From positions 1 through 22,979 of the forward strand of contig JAMCSQ010000020.1 in assembly GCA_023378805.1 (NCBI GenBank): DNA of 22,979 nt. The letters are read 5' to 3'. The notes below the pieces were generated by a model. The model was given only the letters and a program-made list of their open reading frames with translations. It was not told the DNA's origin and ran no database searches. Every line of letters begins with the position of its first letter. Within the stretch, counting starts at the first letter, position 1. Position numbers and translations under genes: made by a program. Source of the DNA: Candidatus Parvarchaeota archaeon. Its GTDB lineage: Archaea; Nanobdellota; Nanobdellia; Parvarchaeales; Parvarchaeaceae. Shown piece by piece: positions 19,912-22,979 of the stretch.

Positions 19912-21897
19912 ATGGATAGTCAAAAAAGCAAAAAAGGGAAGAAGTACATAGGGTTTTCAACCTCTTACATTGACCTTTCCATAGATCCATTTAAAGACTT
20001 TTACAACTATGCATGCGGCAAATGGAGGGCTAAGAATCCCGTGCCAAAAGAAGAAAGCAGGTACGATTCTTTTATGCAGCTCTCCAACAGAAACTTTGAA
20101 ATTTTAAAAGGAATAGCGGAATTCTGTGCTTATAATAAACAGGAAAAAGGAACATTGCAGCAAAAAGTAGGAGATTTCTTCTTTTCCTTCATGGATACAA
20201 AAGAAATAGAAAAGCAGGGCTTCACTCCTATAATTCCATTAATGCAGAAGGCCGATTCGATAAGGGATTTTGAGGATGTAACTGCAGTCACTAAGGAACT
20301 TATGAACGAAGGAATATCCTCTTTCTTTGAACTATCTTCGGCAGAGGACAAGAAGGACAGCAACATATATTCGTTTTACATAACTCAAGGGGGCATATCT
20401 CTTCCAGATAGGGATTATTATCTAAGAAGGGAGCATTCAAAGGTTGTTTCTGACTTCAAAGACCATATTGTAAAGATGTTCAGATTATACGGTGAGAATG
20501 AAAAGACTGCTAAAGAGTATTGTGATTCAATTTTGAAAATAGAGAATTATCTTGCTGAGTCAAGCCGCAGTTCAGTTGAGTTAAGGGATGAAATAAAAAA
20601 CTACAACAGGTTTAGTACACAGCAGATAAAGAAAAGATTCGATGCCATTGATTTACTTGGCGTGTATTCTTCTCTCGGCGGCAATTCCATTCCATTTATG
20701 GTTGTAGGACAGCCGGAATTTTTAGATAAAGTAAATGCAATAAAAGACAAGTTTACAATAGATGAGGTAAAGGCGTACCTTAAATGGCAGATAATAAACC
20801 ATTCAGCATCGCTTTTGCACTCAAAGGTAGAAAAAGAGCATTTCGATTTCTTCGGAAAGAAGTTAATGGGCAAGAAGGTGCAGGAGCCAAGATGGAAGAG
20901 GGCCATTCAGTTAATAGACTTTTCAATAGGAGAAGCTTTGGGTAAATTATACGTTGAGCAGAACTTCAGCAAGGAAGCAAAGAAAGAGGCAGACGAGCTT
21001 GTCAAGGATGTTAAGAGTATTTTCCTTGAAAGGTTGAAAGCAGTCAAATGGATGAGCTCTTTAACAAGAAAGAAAGCTCTTAAGAAGTTCTCAATGCTTA
21101 ACGTAAAGATAGGCTATCCAGAAAAATTCAGGGATTACTCTTCATTAAAGGTAGAAAGAAATGACTTATTCGGCAATGTCACAAGAGCAATAAAATTCGA
21201 GATAAACAGACAAATAAAAAGAATAGGCAAAAAAGTAGACAAAAAGGAATGGTTGATGACGCCTTCAATGGTAAATGCTTATTATAATCCAAGCGGTAAC
21301 GAACTTGCTTTCCCAGCAGGTATACTTCAGCCCCCGTTCTTCGATGCAAGTAAAGACGCCGCTGTAAATTACGGAGGAATAGGTGGAGTAATTGGCCATG
21401 AGATAACACATGGCTATGATGACCAGGGAAGATTATACGATGGAAACGGCAGGATGAAGGAGTGGTGGCTGCCGCAGGATGCAAAAAAGTTTGACGCTTT
21501 AGCTAAAAATGTAGCAGATTTCTACAGCAATTTTGAAATAATCCCAGAAGTTAAAGTCAATGGAAAGCTTACTTTAGGTGAAAACATTGCTGATCTTGGT
21601 GGGATAAGCATAGCTTACGATGCTTTGCAGCGTTATCTGAAAAGGAACCCAAATGAAAACAGAGAAATAGAAGGCTTTACTCCTGAGCAAAGATTTTTCA
21701 TAGCCTGGTCGCAGATATGGAAAAGCAATATCAGGGATGAAACGGCAAAGATGTTCGCGATGATAGACCCGCATTCCCCTGAAAAAATACGCGGTTTGGT
21801 TCCTGCCATTACTCATCCGAAGTTTGAAAGTGCATTAAAAGACAAAAGCAAACTTGGAAAGTTGCCCAAGAAATATCCAAACCTGAACATGTGGTAA
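19912..21897 (+). CDS. M13 family zinc metallopeptidase (neprilysin/PepO type)
   Basis: The 661-residue protein is full length for bacterial-type PepO. The N-terminal M13 domain starts with DPFKDFYNYACGKW (about 25-38). Near the active site, VNAYYNPSGNELAFPAGIL supplies the NAYY substrate-binding motif. The zinc site HEITH is at 496-500 (GHEITHGYDDQG), and the third ligand E557 lies in GENIADLGG with D561. No signal peptide or TM anchor is seen, so it should be cytosolic and degrade oligopeptides, unlike secreted animal neprilysins. The usual C-terminal CxxW is reduced to NMW without the cysteine, as expected for a protein without the disulfide. Confidence 0.95.
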   Translation: MDSQKSKKGKKYIGFSTSYIDLSIDPFKDFYNYACGKWRAKNPVPKEESRYDSFMQLSNRNFEILKGIAEFCAYNKQEKGTLQQKVGDFFFSFMDTKEIEKQGFTPIIPLMQKADSIRDFEDVTAVTKELMNEGISSFFELSSAEDKKDSNIYSFYITQGGISLPDRDYYLRREHSKVVSDFKDHIVKMFRLYGENEKTAKEYCDSILKIENYLAESSRSSVELRDEIKNYNRFSTQQIKKRFDAIDLLGVYSSLGGNSIPFMVVGQPEFLDKVNAIKDKFTIDEVKAYLKWQIINHSASLLHSKVEKEHFDFFGKKLMGKKVQEPRWKRAIQLIDFSIGEALGKLYVEQNFSKEAKKEADELVKDVKSIFLERLKAVKWMSSLTRKKALKKFSMLNVKIGYPEKFRDYSSLKVERNDLFGNVTRAIKFEINRQIKRIGKKVDKKEWLMTPSMVNAYYNPSGNELAFPAGILQPPFFDASKDAAVNYGGIGGVIGHEITHGYDDQGRLYDGNGRMKEWWLPQDAKKFDALAKNVADFYSNFEIIPEVKVNGKLTLGENIADLGGISIAYDALQRYLKRNPNENREIEGFTPEQRFFIAWSQIWKSNIRDETAKMFAMIDPHSPEKIRGLVPAITHPKFESALKDKSKLGKLPKKYPNLNMW

Positions 21898-21908
21898 TCT
21901 CTCTGTGA

Positions 21909-21915
21909 TTTTTTT
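21909..21915 (+). terminator. T-run after the M13 peptidase gene
   Basis: Seven Ts begin 12 bases after the stop codon, an archaeal-type terminator. Confidence 0.4.
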
Positions 21916-21963
21916 CCATTAAATGTCAATCGTTGCATTGCCGTTTTTACAGTGCAGCAAAGG

Positions 21964-21971
21964 TATTTATA
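21964..21971 (+). promoter_or_regulatory. TATA box for the 169-residue orphan gene
   Basis: TATTTATA lies about 40 bases before the ATG at 22008, so a leader of about 15 bases is expected. Confidence 0.45.
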
Positions 21972-22007
21972 GCAGTTGTTTTCATGTCATATGAATAAAG
22001 ATTTAAT

Positions 22008-22517
22008 ATGGCAGTAAAAATATCGGCATACAGAGCATTGCTCCAGGAGTTGTCCTATCTCGTTGGAGAAAGGCACCCTATAAACATGTACAATCCATTC
22101 AGGAGCGACTTTTCTCCGCTTTCTGATTCCGAATACCAAAGCATAAAGGGAAGCGCTGACAAGCTTAGGTCTTTTTCCAAGGGAACGGTCTACGGTAAAA
22201 CAGATCCTGTTAAAACAAGCAATATATATCTAAACAATGTTTACAGCATACAAGACGTATTAACAGCAGACAAAAAGCAGATAAAAAGCGAACTTGAAAA
22301 CATACTGGAAATCTTCAAGGACCACAAAGTCATGCCCGCGTTTTATCTTACTTTTCCAAAGGTCTTTGATGAACTTGGAATAACTATGGACAAGGATACT
22401 GCAGAAGCAGTTTCTTTCTTTAATGGCTTAGAAGAAAAATATCAGTCAAACCGTCTCTGGCCATATTCATGGAAAAGTGCAAAGGAAGCGCTGAAGAATG
22501 GCACTTACCGGCCATGA
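22008..22517 (+). CDS. Orphan 169-residue soluble protein
   Basis: I recognise no family. The protein is polar, without TM helix, signal or cysteines. It begins MAVKISAYRALLQELSYLVGERHPINMYNPF, has a central helical stretch (LTADKKQIKSELENILEIF) and a Trp/Tyr-containing C-terminus (RLWPYSWKSAKEAL). It lies between the M13 peptidase and an NTF2-like gene, both on the same strand, each with separate TATA boxes. The codon pattern fits its neighbours, so it is likely a native gene. Confidence 0.68.
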   Translation: MAVKISAYRALLQELSYLVGERHPINMYNPFRSDFSPLSDSEYQSIKGSADKLRSFSKGTVYGKTDPVKTSNIYLNNVYSIQDVLTADKKQIKSELENILEIFKDHKVMPAFYLTFPKVFDELGITMDKDTAEAVSFFNGLEEKYQSNRLWPYSWKSAKEALKNGTYRP

Positions 22518-22584
22518 TTTCTGTTTAAATCTTTCAAGGGGCATTGCAACTTAATACAATTAAATTAAGCCATTAGAATGCTGC

Positions 22585-22593
22585 ATATTTATA
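22585..22593 (+). promoter_or_regulatory. TATA box for the NTF2-like gene
   Basis: atatttata is centred about 26 bases before the ATG at 22615 and defines that start. Confidence 0.55.
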
Positions 22594-22614
22594 GAAAAAG
22601 CTGTTTAATTATTT

Positions 22615-22979
22615 ATGGTTACCTTGAAGGAAGCAAAGGTTCTTTTGAAGAAGTATGCAGATGCCTGGGTCAATAGAGACCCGGATGCAATAATAAAGAT
22701 TTTTGAGCCTGATGCAGAGTATTGGGAAACTGCCTTCGCCAGGCCTTTTAAGGGACATAAAGGCATTAGAAAATACTGGGTAGAAAAGGTAGTTGGGCAG
22801 GAAAAAGACATAAAGTTCAGGCTTCTCAACGTTTATGTTCAGGGAAATAATGTCATTGCCGAGTGGTATGCTGAATTCGATGATATGATAAACGGTTACC
22901 ATGTAAAAATGAAAGAAGTGGCTTTATTCAAAGTAAGAAAAGGAAGAATATACAATTACAGGGAATACTGGTCATCCAA
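22615..22979 (+). CDS. NTF2/SnoaL-like protein, 3' end cut by the window
   Basis: About 121 residues are visible without a stop. The pattern is that of an NTF2-like cone fold: a first helix KEAKVLLKKYADAWVNRDPDAIIKIF, strand AEYWETAFARPFKGHKGIRKYW, then strands VQGNNVIAEWYAEF, HVKMKEVALFKVRKGRI and YNYREYW. The segments PFKGHKGIRKYW and KVRKGRIYNYREYW are typical of the SnoaL-like ketosteroid-isomerase group. Members bind or isomerise small hydrophobic molecules; no specific substrate can be read. A TATA box 26 bases upstream supports the start and leaderless expression. Confidence 0.82.
   Translation, partial: MVTLKEAKVLLKKYADAWVNRDPDAIIKIFEPDAEYWETAFARPFKGHKGIRKYWVEKVVGQEKDIKFRLLNVYVQGNNVIAEWYAEFDDMINGYHVKMKEVALFKVRKGRIYNYREYWSS

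Noticed and set aside
1..22979. tRNA or rRNA genes
   Set aside because: I saw no cloverleaf-compatible GGTTCRAAT-type T arm with matching acceptor stem and no rRNA signature on either strand.

Overview
The window looks like chromosome from a small acidophile-type DPANN archaeon of the ARMAN kind (Micrarchaeota, Mancarchaeum or Parvarchaeota); I cannot fix the lineage without a search. Archaeal markers are an archaeal-type DnaG primase, a hypusine-type aIF5A, a pilin-like class III signal peptide of the QSALEY..TYGW kind, and TATA boxes centred about 24-29 bases before most start codons, which implies mainly leaderless transcripts. A few genes instead carry a Shine-Dalgarno sequence (dnaG, nicotinamidase, a small orphan gene). 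Base composition is AT-rich throughout except for the gene at 9803-11476, which looks G+C-richer by eye.

Layout. 1-2052 (minus): a four-gene overlapping operon resembling a mercury-detoxification locus: a four-helix membrane protein whose C-terminal half is laid out like MerF/MerT, a membrane-anchored TlpA-like thioredoxin, an ArsR-family repressor and a MerA-like flavin disulfide reductase cut by the window edge. A secreted or anchored protein diverges from it at 2133. 2720-5898: dnaG with a structured leader, malic enzyme, aIF5A. 6092-7672: a DUF2341-type surface protein with a class III signal. 7813-8515: a two-gene operon with a small four-Cys protein that may be HiPIP-like. 8553-9434: aldo/keto reductase.

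9435-11832 is the accessory part. A large repeat protein (three almost identical 35-residue helical repeats) lies between two same-orientation copies of a motif that resembles the right end / omega-RNA 3' end of IS200/IS605-type (TnpB) elements. The second copy is preceded by interleaved complementary segments that could form a pseudoknot. No transposase or tnpB is present.

11833-17936: a two-TM orphan protein, a DsrE-like protein, then an NAD(P) cluster. Nicotinamidase, NAD synthetase and NAD kinase form one minus-strand operon. Nicotinate phosphoribosyltransferase diverges from it and converges on a second NAD-kinase-fold gene. That second protein has lost the GGDGT catalytic motif and gained a C-terminal winged helix, so it is a candidate NAD(P)-sensing transcription regulator. 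A small stand-alone TOPRIM protein follows.

18165-22979: a dipeptide-epimerase-like enolase-superfamily enzyme, a puzzling stretch with RNA-like structure and two overlapping small ORFs, a full-length M13 metallopeptidase, an orphan protein, and an NTF2-like protein cut by the right edge. The epimerase and peptidase suggest peptide turnover; the NAD cluster suggests that the cell recycles nicotinamide rather than making NAD entirely de novo.
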